Assembly (NCBI RefSeq): GCF_014205835.1
Contig: NZ_JACHCQ010000002.1
Span: forward strand, 186,001-250,000
Direction of reading: 5' to 3'
Source of the DNA: Pedobacter sp. AK013
Lineage (GTDB): Bacteria; Bacteroidota; Bacteroidia; Sphingobacteriales; Sphingobacteriaceae
DNA length: 64,000 bases
Shown here: positions 38,080-45,236 of the stretch, piece by piece
How positions within the stretch are numbered: position 1 is the first letter of the stretch
Layout of the letters: every line of letters starts with the position of its first letter
Notes under the pieces: model-generated
The model's database searches: none
Seen by the model: only the letters and a program-made list of their open reading frames with translations
Told to the model about the DNA's origin: nothing
Position numbers and translations under genes: made by a program

Positions 38080-39057
38080 TTAAAATACAAGTTTCTCTCC
38101 TTGCCAGCCTGTACGCCGTAAAAACTGTTCCCAGGTAATGCTTTTATCATTCAGGTGCCGACTCCATTGCAAATCACGGTCTTTTCTGAAATAACCATAT
38201 TCAACTGCGTATTCTGCCATTCCGAGAATTTCATTAACCAAAAGTTCGTTAGTACCAAATTCCGGGAAATGATGAAGCATCTGCTCCCGCGTAAACGCCG
38301 AACTATAAACAGCCTTCTTTCCTGTAACCCGGACAAAAGTATCAACCATCTCTTGTGGAGAGATGATATCGCCGATTACCGGCAATGACTTCCCTTTATA
38401 GTACGCTGGATGCGAAAAAATTTCGAGTACAGCTGGGCCTGTGGCTGTAAGGGGATCTACAAATGGTGCACGGAAGTCTTTTGGCAAATAAATAGGGAAC
38501 ACCAGTGTATCTCCCTCCATACGGGGAGGGTAAAACTCCATAAGGTTGGTATAGAAAAAAGCCATGTAGATAAAAGAGCTTGTGATTGGAAGTGTACGTA
38601 TATATTCTTCAATTATGGCCTTATCTGTGAAATGCGGCGCAAATTTCTTTCCCTCCGTAATTTTATCTACATTTTCCAGGCTGCCAAAGATAACATGTTG
38701 CACTCCCGCCTCAACTGCTGCATCAGCTAGTTGTATGCCCAATTCCGTCTCATGAGTTTGCGGAGGAGCAATACCTGGTGTCATCATGAAAACACCATAC
38801 GATCCCTGGAATGCTTCAGCAAAATCTTTTTTATAACCTAGATTAAGCGGCAAACTAATGAGTTCTGCTCCCTTTTGGGCTAAAAGCTGTGCCTCAGGTG
38901 AGTCAATCCGGCGGGTAATGCCACGCACGCGATACCGTCCGCTTTCTAATAGCGTATGTGCAGCACTCAGGCCTTGCTTCCCTAAAACGCCAACTATCGT
39001 AATTAGCGGTTTTACTTTTTGTTCCATTGCCTCTTGTACAATTAAATCTGATTTCAA
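38080..39057 (-). CDS. NmrA-family NAD(P)-binding protein
   Basis: A 325-aa atypical SDR of the NmrA/HSCARG type: dinucleotide-binding loop ITIVGVLGKQGLSAAHTLLE (GxxGxxG, about 19-38), GVFMMTPGIAPPQTHETELG and HVIFGSLENVDKITEGKKFA. The usual YxxxK catalytic pair is not obvious, so it may sense NADP(H) redox state instead of catalysing. An alternative ATG lies at 39027 (MEQKVKPLITIVG). It is divergent from the HxlR regulator, which most likely controls it, as is common for NmrA/HxlR pairs. Confidence 0.88.
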   Translation of the reverse strand: MKSDLIVQEAMEQKVKPLITIVGVLGKQGLSAAHTLLESGRYRVRGITRRIDSPEAQLLAQKGAELISLPLNLGYKKDFAEAFQGSYGVFMMTPGIAPPQTHETELGIQLADAAVEAGVQHVIFGSLENVDKITEGKKFAPHFTDKAIIEEYIRTLPITSSFIYMAFFYTNLMEFYPPRMEGDTLVFPIYLPKDFRAPFVDPLTATGPAVLEIFSHPAYYKGKSLPVIGDIISPQEMVDTFVRVTGKKAVYSSAFTREQMLHHFPEFGTNELLVNEILGMAEYAVEYGYFRKDRDLQWSRHLNDKSITWEQFLRRTGWQGEKLVF

Positions 39058-39071
39058 TATCTATTTATTTA

Positions 39072-39090
39072 AACTATAAAAATTATAGTT
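39072..39090. promoter_or_regulatory. Inverted repeat between NmrA and HxlR genes (candidate operator)
   Basis: AACTATAA (39072-39079) and TTATAGTT (39083-39090) are perfect complements with a 3-bp spacer, and a further AACTAT follows at 39095-39100. The divergent promoter region is where an HxlR dimer would bind; the assignment is by position. Confidence 0.5.
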
Positions 39091-39156
39091 GCAAAACTAT
39101 CTTTAGTAAGTTAAATTTGCAATAACTATCCAAAACGATAGGCCAAAAAATTACCG

Positions 39157-39534
39157 ATGAAAACAGAATGTATTGCTGATAATGTAAAATTAGGAGGGAA
39201 GGTTTATCCCTGTACGGTGAGCCTTGCAATGGATTTGATAGGTGGTAAATGGAAAACGGTGATCCTATATCATTTAAAGGATACAGAAAAACGTTACAAT
39301 GAACTTCGGAAAGAAGTACCACATATTACAGAAATGACCTTGAGTTTACAGCTAAAACAGCTAGAAAAAGATGGACTGGTATTAAGAAAAGTTTATGGTA
39401 AAAAGCCACCTATTAAAGTAATTTATAGTCTTACAGATTTTGGGAAGACATTCATACCCGTTTTGGAGGCAATTACCTTATGGGGAAATCAGATCGTATT
39501 AGAAAAGGGAGAGTTTTTAACATCTGGCATATAG
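39157..39534 (+). CDS. HxlR-family transcriptional regulator
   Basis: A 125-aa winged-helix protein of the HxlR family: YPCTVSLAMDLIGGKWKTVI, LRKEVPHITEMTLSLQLKQL and the wing VLRKVYGKKPPIKVIYSLTD. The family's conserved early cysteine is present in YPCTVSL and often senses reactive or electrophilic compounds. Divergently encoded from an NmrA-family oxidoreductase, suggesting a redox- or quinone-responsive switch. Confidence 0.93.
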   Translation: MKTECIADNVKLGGKVYPCTVSLAMDLIGGKWKTVILYHLKDTEKRYNELRKEVPHITEMTLSLQLKQLEKDGLVLRKVYGKKPPIKVIYSLTDFGKTFIPVLEAITLWGNQIVLEKGEFLTSGI

Positions 39535-39595
39535 ATTTTTACAGAAATACTTCAAAAAATTGGCCCGAACCTCATTTAAGCTCAATTTTAATGTA

Positions 39596-40213
39596 TTATT
39601 CAAGCAGTCCCAGCTTTGTAGCCTTGCCAATTAGCATAGCCGTATTTTTTACATCAAATTTTTCTAACAAACTTTTGCGATGTGTATTTACCGTTGGTAT
39701 GCTGATAAAGAGTTTTTCTGATATTTGTGCATTGGTTAGTCCTTCTGCAATTAACAGTAATACTTCTTTTTCTCTTCGGGTTATCAGGAGCTGATTAGGC
39801 GCTGGTTTCCTCAATGCGCTTAGCACTTCTAAGCTATAATATACTTTGCCTTTGAGCACGCTGTTTATGGCTTCCATTAACTCTTCCTTTGTGGCATTTT
39901 TTAATACATAGCCAGTAGCGCCATTATCGATCATGTTTTTGATAATGGTCTGTTGGTTAAAAGTACTTAGGCCAAGTATAGCAACGGAGGGATATAATTG
40001 TTTGACTTCTTTACATAAATCTATTCCACTTTTATCGGGCAGGTTTATATCCATTAAAATTACATCAGGTTCGTGCAGCCTTAAAAAACTTAGGCAAGAT
40101 TCTGCATTGGTAGCGTGGCCCATCCAATCGATCGTTTTTTCGTTTTGCAACAAAGAACGGATGCCTTCAATCACCATGTAATGATCGTCTACTACAAAAA
40201 CGCCTATTTTCAT
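39596..40213 (-). CDS. LuxR/NarL-family response regulator of the secreted-array locus
   Basis: A 205-aa response regulator. The receiver (about 3-118) has VVDDHYMVIEG, phospho-acceptor Asp55 in VILMDINLPD and Lys in YVLKNA. The LuxR helix-turn-helix (about 142-200) shows LITRREKEVLLLIAEGLTNA and TVNTHRKSLLEKF. The ATG lies 9 bp after the kinase stop, so the two genes form one operon. It is the best candidate to bind the inverted repeat found at seven promoters between 42.1 and 56.1 kb, because LuxR-type dimers bind such repeats and one copy precedes its own operon. This link is inferred. Confidence 0.95.
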   Translation of the reverse strand: MKIGVFVVDDHYMVIEGIRSLLQNEKTIDWMGHATNAESCLSFLRLHEPDVILMDINLPDKSGIDLCKEVKQLYPSVAILGLSTFNQQTIIKNMIDNGATGYVLKNATKEELMEAINSVLKGKVYYSLEVLSALRKPAPNQLLITRREKEVLLLIAEGLTNAQISEKLFISIPTVNTHRKSLLEKFDVKNTAMLIGKATKLGLLE

Positions 40214-40222
40214 TGTTCGCTC

Positions 40223-42163
40223 TTAAATATTAATTTCTATCATTACCGAAGTACCTTTACCCGGATTCGATTGCAGATCTATACGGCCTTTTAAAAAGTC
40301 TACGCGGTTTTTAATATTAGGCCAGCCCATTCCGCCAGATTGTTTCAACAGCTCGGCATCAAAGCCATTTCCATCATCTTCTACGGTAACTGCCAGTAGT
40401 TTTTCCTGATCAGATTGGTGGAGCTGTACCAGTACATTTTTGGCATTGGCATGTTTCATCGCATTATTCAGCAGTTCTTGTACAATGCGATAAATGGTAA
40501 TTGATGTGGTTTGTTGGATGTCTGCATTTTGCATCCCTACTGATTGGTAGTTTACGTGCAGCACACCGCTACGATCTATTTCTGCACAAAATTCTTTCAA
40601 TGCTGCATCTAATCCATATTTCACTAGTATTTCTGGCATCATATTATGGGCTACACGTCGCATTTCTTTAATGGAACTATCCAACATATCTATGCTACGT
40701 TCAAAAGCATGTACGTTGTCAGGGGTCATTATTAAGTTCTCTCTCATATTATTTAATGAAAATTTTATACCGCTCAACATACCACCTAACCCGTCATGCA
40801 GATCTTTGGCCAAACGGGTACGCTCTTGTTCTTCTCCCTTTAATATAGCCTCAGTAGCCGTAAGCTGTTTTTCCGTTTCTAATTCATCAATTTTTGCCTG
40901 CTGCAATTTTTGGCGGTGTTTGTAGTTGCGATAGCCCAATAGAGATATAATCAAAATCGCCAATACGCCACCCAACAATACATAGTTCAAAATATTTTTT
41001 TGCCTGATATCGGCCTGTTGTAGTCTTATTTGAGATTCTTTCTTTTGCGTTTCGTATTTTTTTTCAAGATCGGATGACTGCTGAGCTAAAATACTCTGGT
41101 TATAATGATCTGAAAAATCTTCTGATGCTTTCTCAAAAGCATAAGCTTTTTCCGGCTGTCCCATAGCAAAATACACATTCGCCAAGATATTTTGCACATC
41201 TGCTATTCCTTGCTTATCTTCTGTTCTTTCTCTCAGTGCTAAAGCCTCCAACAAGTTATTTTCAGCTTCTTTATTTTGCCCGCGTTGTAAATAGATTGAG
41301 CCAAGTGCAGCCAAGACATTTGATTGAATACTTTTATCGCTAATCTCTTTAGAGATTGCCAAACATCGTTTACCATAAGTAAGCGCATCACTAAGCTTGT
41401 CGGTTCGCAGGTTAATGGAACATAGATTATAAAGTGCATAAACTTCTACTCTTTTGTCTCCCGCTTGCTTTGCCATTTCGACGACTTCGTTTGAAATCTT
41501 GATGGATTTATCAAATGCTTTGGTGAGATTGTATGTTTGAGCAAGATTATAAGATTGTATCATTACCCTACCTTTATCGCCCATTGCTTTTGCTATATCA
41601 ATTGCTTTTTGTCCATAAATAATAGCTTTATCGAATTCAGATCGCGAAAAATAAATTCTTTGCAATTCAGCATACGCATCCTGTAGCAGCCCCCGATCGT
41701 TCATCCGCTCAGCTATGCTCAACCCTTTGAGGCAATAAGCTACTCCATTTCTATTATCACCGTTATTATCATATACTCCCCCAAGGGTTAAATAACCAGC
41801 AGCAATATTGAATGAATCTTTGGTACTTTCAGCAAACTGAACAAGTCTTTTAGATTTTTCGAGTGCAAGGCTGTCTTTTCCTTCAATCCTGATGAGTGAT
41901 ATTTCTCCTGTTAGCGCCTTAAAAAGACCTTTATTATACTTGAGTTTTTTACTGAGATTGATCGCTTCTAAACAATATTTATAGGCAGACGCAATATCAT
42001 TGTTTTTATTAGCCTTGGTTAGTTTTATAAGCAAAGAAACTTTTGATGTATCTTCTTTTGATAGATTCAATAACCTTTTAAGACTATCAATTTTTTGTAG
42101 GTCTTGGCTATAGCTATTTAGAAAACACAATAGCACGAATAGGCTTGCAAGTAGTTTTTTCAT
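40223..42163 (-). CDS. TPR-containing sensor histidine kinase (HisKA_3 type) of the secreted-array locus
   Basis: About 646 aa. The signal peptide MKKLLASLFVLLCFLNSYS leads about 340 residues of periplasmic TPR repeats (for example KGRVMIQSYNLAQTYNLTKA), then a membrane helix (YVLLGGVLAILIISLLGYRN, about 392-412), a coiled coil and the kinase. The HisKA_3 box LAKDLHDGLGGML puts the phospho-acceptor His near residue 456; the ATPase shows NNAMKHANA and DDGNGFD. A TTG at 42172 extends the frame but would lie inside the promoter. The gene is divergent from the secreted-protein array, with the double-glycine peptide gene just upstream on the same strand. TPR sensor domains usually bind peptides or proteins. 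Confidence 0.93.
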   Translation of the reverse strand: MKKLLASLFVLLCFLNSYSQDLQKIDSLKRLLNLSKEDTSKVSLLIKLTKANKNNDIASAYKYCLEAINLSKKLKYNKGLFKALTGEISLIRIEGKDSLALEKSKRLVQFAESTKDSFNIAAGYLTLGGVYDNNGDNRNGVAYCLKGLSIAERMNDRGLLQDAYAELQRIYFSRSEFDKAIIYGQKAIDIAKAMGDKGRVMIQSYNLAQTYNLTKAFDKSIKISNEVVEMAKQAGDKRVEVYALYNLCSINLRTDKLSDALTYGKRCLAISKEISDKSIQSNVLAALGSIYLQRGQNKEAENNLLEALALRERTEDKQGIADVQNILANVYFAMGQPEKAYAFEKASEDFSDHYNQSILAQQSSDLEKKYETQKKESQIRLQQADIRQKNILNYVLLGGVLAILIISLLGYRNYKHRQKLQQAKIDELETEKQLTATEAILKGEEQERTRLAKDLHDGLGGMLSGIKFSLNNMRENLIMTPDNVHAFERSIDMLDSSIKEMRRVAHNMMPEILVKYGLDAALKEFCAEIDRSGVLHVNYQSVGMQNADIQQTTSITIYRIVQELLNNAMKHANAKNVLVQLHQSDQEKLLAVTVEDDGNGFDAELLKQSGGMGWPNIKNRVDFLKGRIDLQSNPGKGTSVMIEINI

Positions 42164-42168
42164 TGAGC

Positions 42169-42217
42169 GCAAATTAGGTATAGCAGTTTTTGTTTTTTAT
42201 CATCTTTTTTAATGGTT
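42169..42217 (-). promoter_or_regulatory. Inverted-repeat promoter of the kinase/regulator operon
   Basis: Read on the minus strand, AACCAT-N8-ATGATA (42217-42198) is followed, 21 bases on, by TAATTTGC (42176-42169), the same geometry as the other promoters of the array. The arms diverge slightly from the consensus. Because the -7 box ends only 5 bp before the ATG at 42163, a transcript from here would be nearly leaderless. Confidence 0.55.
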
Positions 42218-42291
42218 TTTAAAAAAGATAAGGCTATCTCTACAGTTTGAGACAGCCTTAGGTAAGAGAATCATTAAAAAAATCTGACACT

Positions 42292-42465
42292 CTACCTAAT
42301 ATTACTAATTATACCTTTCATTGTATCATGTCCGGCCTTTGATAATTCCGATGTTCCTAAATCTAGATCAAGAGCTGCAGTAGCACTGCCACCTATAATT
42401 CTGTTTTGTTCTTCTTTTGTCAATTCTTGCAACTGCAATTCATTGATCATTTTTTTGTGTTCCAT
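42292..42465 (-). CDS. Double-glycine leader peptide, 57 aa
   Basis: A short gene read on the minus strand: 57 codons and a stop. The first half is a bacteriocin/ComC-type leader, NELQLQELTKEEQNRIIGG, with the GG at residues 25-26 after hydrophobic positions at the expected spacing. Cleavage would release a 31-residue peptide starting SATAALDLDLGTSE and ending in an amphipathic KGIISNIR. No cysteines are present, so a disulfide or lanthipeptide form is unlikely. Peptidase-containing ABC transporters handle such leaders, but none is encoded here. It lies between the sensor kinase and the secreted array and has the shared promoter motif, suggesting a signal or secreted effector. Confidence 0.75.
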   Translation of the reverse strand: MEHKKMINELQLQELTKEEQNRIIGGSATAALDLDLGTSELSKAGHDTMKGIISNIR

Positions 42466-42485
42466 TTTGAATAAGTTTTTAGTTA

Positions 42486-42530
42486 GAAATGTATTTTGAA
42501 GATAACAATTTTCTTCATCTTTTAATGATT
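42486..42530 (-). promoter_or_regulatory. Inverted-repeat promoter of the double-glycine peptide gene
   Basis: On the minus strand, AATCATTAAAAGATGAA (42530-42514, centre two bases shorter than in the other copies) is followed after 20 bases by TACATTTC (42493-42486), 20 bp before the peptide's ATG. Only 14 bp separate it from the divergent copy at 42545-42564. Confidence 0.65.
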
Positions 42531-42544
42531 TCCTCCTCCTTAAA

Positions 42545-42593
42545 AATCATCTTTTTTAACGATTGATGTGCCTTGCCAGTCGTTCTACTTTTA
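42545..42593 (+). promoter_or_regulatory. Inverted-repeat promoter of the first array operon
   Basis: AATCAT-CTTTTTTA-ACGATT at 42545-42564, overlapping a TTG (-33) at 42563-42565. A 20-bp spacer leads to the -7 box TACTTTTA at 42586-42593, 21 bp before the ATG at 42615. Confidence 0.8.
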
Positions 42594-42614
42594 CGCTGTT
42601 AATTAATTAAGGCC

Positions 42615-43895
42615 ATGAAGACCTCATTTCTACCCTTGCTTTGTCTGTGTTTTGCAATGGCAACTTTTGCACAAAAAAATACATTCGGCATTGTTGGCTA
42701 TACTGTTCCTTCAGGATATGAATTGGCAAAGCATGATAATGTGCTTACCTATTATAAAGAAGACAAAAGTACTGGAGCGTATTGCAATATCTTTATTTAT
42801 AACGTAATGCCCGGACAGGGAGGGGTATCTCAGGATTTTGATTATGCATGGTCTAATCTGGTGCAAAAACCATTTAAGGTAACAGGTGCTGCTAATATGC
42901 AGCCCGAAGCCGCTTTAAAAGGATGGATTTTTTTGCTGGGTACCGCGAAATACAATGATAATGGGGTGGCTACGCTAGCAATACTGATCAACTTTAGTGG
43001 TGAAAGCAAGATGCAAGGTATTTGTATTCTCTCTAATTCAGATCAGTATAAAACTGATATTGAAAGTTTTATTGCATCGGTAGATGTAACAAGAGCAACT
43101 GCTACAAATAATAGTGATAATGTTTTAAGTAATACAAAAGAAAATACGCCTAAGGTTAATTCTATCAATACAAATTCACAATCAGTAAATAACAATATAG
43201 TTAAAGGGCCTAAACCAGAAGTATGGATGAAAAGTAAATCTGAATATGATATGACGAAAGGAATGTCGGTTACTAAAAACGACTTGATGATTATTTACCC
43301 CGATGGGAAATATTACCCTTTTATGCCCGTAGAAGGCTATGCGGGATTTTATAACAAAAATAAAAGTTGGGGTAAAGCAGTTTGGAATGGCGACAGGTTA
43401 AATGTAACTGAACCTATCTCTAACAATCAAAATTACTTTGATAAAAAATCGGCTACTCGAATGCAAATTAATACTGACAGCAAGCCACATTATTATAAAT
43501 CAAAACCAGTAGATGGTTTGCGCATTGAAGGGGCCTATACTGAATATGCCAGCCTTATACCTTCTACCAATAACGAAATACAAAGTCTCATTTGGTTTTA
43601 TAAAGACGGGAGCTTTGATGATAGGGGATTACATGTGGTTAATGTTAATAAACCTAATGAATTTCCTGCCTTTGCGCCTGGCAAAGGCAAATACAAAATT
43701 GAAGATTATAGTATGTTTTTAATGTACAATGATGGCCGTGTAAGGCAATTTGGATTTTCAGGGTATTTGGATAGCGACCCTGCTACGGTAACTGATGTTT
43801 ACTTTATTTACCACAACATTTTTTATCGTAGAGACAAAGGATATAACAGTAATCTTAAAAATTTAGGTATGCAAGCCCCCATAACAATTAAATAA
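42615..43895 (+). CDS. Secreted two-module protein, array family A (member 1), 426 aa
   Basis: An exported protein (signal peptide MKTSFLPLLCLCFAMATFAQ). The N-module (about 21-155) starts QKNTFGIVGYTVPSGYELA and is shared with the proteins at 43911, 50013 and 52203, where it reads like TFDVVxYxxPKGW...ENFNxDWxKLVK. A Ser/Asn-rich linker (about 158-195) separates a C-module with GPKPEVWMKSKSEYD, KPVDGLRIEGAYTEYASLIP and IWFYKDGSFDDRGLH, which resembles only that of the protein at 43911. No catalytic motif is recognised. First gene of a four-gene operon; the next gene starts 15 bp after it. Confidence 0.85.
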   Translation: MKTSFLPLLCLCFAMATFAQKNTFGIVGYTVPSGYELAKHDNVLTYYKEDKSTGAYCNIFIYNVMPGQGGVSQDFDYAWSNLVQKPFKVTGAANMQPEAALKGWIFLLGTAKYNDNGVATLAILINFSGESKMQGICILSNSDQYKTDIESFIASVDVTRATATNNSDNVLSNTKENTPKVNSINTNSQSVNNNIVKGPKPEVWMKSKSEYDMTKGMSVTKNDLMIIYPDGKYYPFMPVEGYAGFYNKNKSWGKAVWNGDRLNVTEPISNNQNYFDKKSATRMQINTDSKPHYYKSKPVDGLRIEGAYTEYASLIPSTNNEIQSLIWFYKDGSFDDRGLHVVNVNKPNEFPAFAPGKGKYKIEDYSMFLMYNDGRVRQFGFSGYLDSDPATVTDVYFIYHNIFYRRDKGYNSNLKNLGMQAPITIK

Positions 43896-43910
43896 ATCAA
43901 TTCAATCGAA

Positions 43911-45119
43911 ATGAAAAAACTACTTTTTTTAATCATAATAAGTACCAGTTTTAGCGCTTATGCGCAAAGGGAAACTTTTGATATTGTGGATTTTATTACC
44001 CCAAAAGGTTGGCAACGAAGTGAAAAAGCCACAACGCTTGCCTTTTCTAAGGAAGGCGACAAAGGAGAATTCTGCAGCATTACCATTTACAAAAGTATAG
44101 ATGCTACAGATAATGCGCAGGCCAATTTTGATATGAGTTGGGAGGCATTGATACAGAAAGCCTTAGGAAATGGAAAAGCAGTAATGCAACCCGGAAGTAC
44201 CGACAATGGCTGGGAAACCAAAATAGGATCATCGCCTTTTGAAAAAGAGGGCATAAAGGGAGCCGTAATTTTAATTAGTAGCAGCAAGGATAAAAAATTA
44301 GTGAACATTGTGAGTACCACTAATACGAACGCTTTTCAAAAGGAAATAGAAACTTTTCTGGGTGGAATTGTATTGAAAGGACAGCCAAGCACTGCACAAA
44401 AAAGTGCATCAAATAATGCTGGTCAAACCAAAAATTTAACTTCCGGTCCAAAATACGATTTGTGGATGGCACATAAATTAAAGGTAGGTGGCTCGTTAGC
44501 CGAATATTCATTTCAGTATGTGGTATTATCGTCTGATAACCGATGCTTGTTTTACTTTCCAGAAAAAGGACTGAATAATGTTGAGCAGGATTTCCCTTCA
44601 TCTAGCGACAGTTGGGGTAAGGTAAGCGACAAAGGTGATAAACTGGTATTGGTGAATAAGTTCGGTAACATGGAATTGTACAAAAGAACAGCCACCGCCA
44701 TGGGCCGATATGCCAATTCTAATCCTGGCGATTATTATAAAAAATGCAAGCCAGTAAACGGTCTCCGCATTGAAGGAGCCTACTCGTCAGATGTGTCTTT
44801 ATATAAAAACAAATCAAATCTGCTCGACAAGATAACCTACGATCCCAATAAGCGCCCTATTATCTTTTTCAAAAAGGATGGCACCTATATTAATGAGGGA
44901 TTGGCATTTAGCAATATTACAAAGGGAGATGATTTTGCTATTGGCAAAGGAACGTATGAGTTAAAAGATTTTTCGATAATACTCACAACGCAAAGCGGAC
45001 GTAAGCTGCAAGTGTCTTTTGCAGGTTTGCTGGATGCTAACCCAGCTACTAGTTCTGATGGGTACATCGTTAACCAAAATCTATTTTATAAACTGGATAA
45101 TAGTTATCAATCACATTAA
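43911..45119 (+). CDS. Secreted two-module protein, array family A (member 2), 402 aa
   Basis: An exported protein (signal peptide ending SFSAYAQ) with the shared N-module (QRETFDIVDFITPKGWQRSE, then QANFDMSWEALIQKALGNGK) and a C-module matching the preceding gene's: GPKYDLWMAHKLKVGGS, SWGKVSDKGDKLVLVNK, CKPVNGLRIEGAYSSDVSLY and IFFKKDGTYINEGLAFSN. Both proteins end with the pattern SFAGLLDANPATSSDGYIVN or its equivalent, so this pair arose by whole-gene duplication. The function is unknown; the beta-rich sequence would suit an outer-surface or periplasmic binding protein. Second gene of the operon. Confidence 0.85.
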   Translation: MKKLLFLIIISTSFSAYAQRETFDIVDFITPKGWQRSEKATTLAFSKEGDKGEFCSITIYKSIDATDNAQANFDMSWEALIQKALGNGKAVMQPGSTDNGWETKIGSSPFEKEGIKGAVILISSSKDKKLVNIVSTTNTNAFQKEIETFLGGIVLKGQPSTAQKSASNNAGQTKNLTSGPKYDLWMAHKLKVGGSLAEYSFQYVVLSSDNRCLFYFPEKGLNNVEQDFPSSSDSWGKVSDKGDKLVLVNKFGNMELYKRTATAMGRYANSNPGDYYKKCKPVNGLRIEGAYSSDVSLYKNKSNLLDKITYDPNKRPIIFFKKDGTYINEGLAFSNITKGDDFAIGKGTYELKDFSIILTTQSGRKLQVSFAGLLDANPATSSDGYIVNQNLFYKLDNSYQSH

Positions 45120-45129
45120 ACGAATTGTC

Positions 45130-45219
45130 AAAATAAAAAAATATGCTTTGCTAAGCATGACGGCAACTATTATTTCCGCAAATGCGCAACAAGTAAGTTC
45201 TTCATTTAACAGAATATAA
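45130..45219 (+). pseudogene. Orphan signal-peptide remnant
   Basis: Between two intact array genes, the frame reads KIKKYALLSMTATIISANAQ followed by QVSSSFNRI and a stop. The first part is a textbook signal peptide with an ANAQ cleavage site, but no usable start codon precedes it (GTC occupies that place) and the mature protein is only about ten residues. It looks like the left end of a deleted family member. A chance reading cannot be excluded. Confidence 0.5.
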
Positions 45220-45236
45220 ACATCAAAATTTAAGCT

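Noticed and set aside
39480..39794. 104-aa ORF overlapping HxlR and the response regulator
   Set aside because: Out of frame with one real gene and antisense to another; no domain seen.
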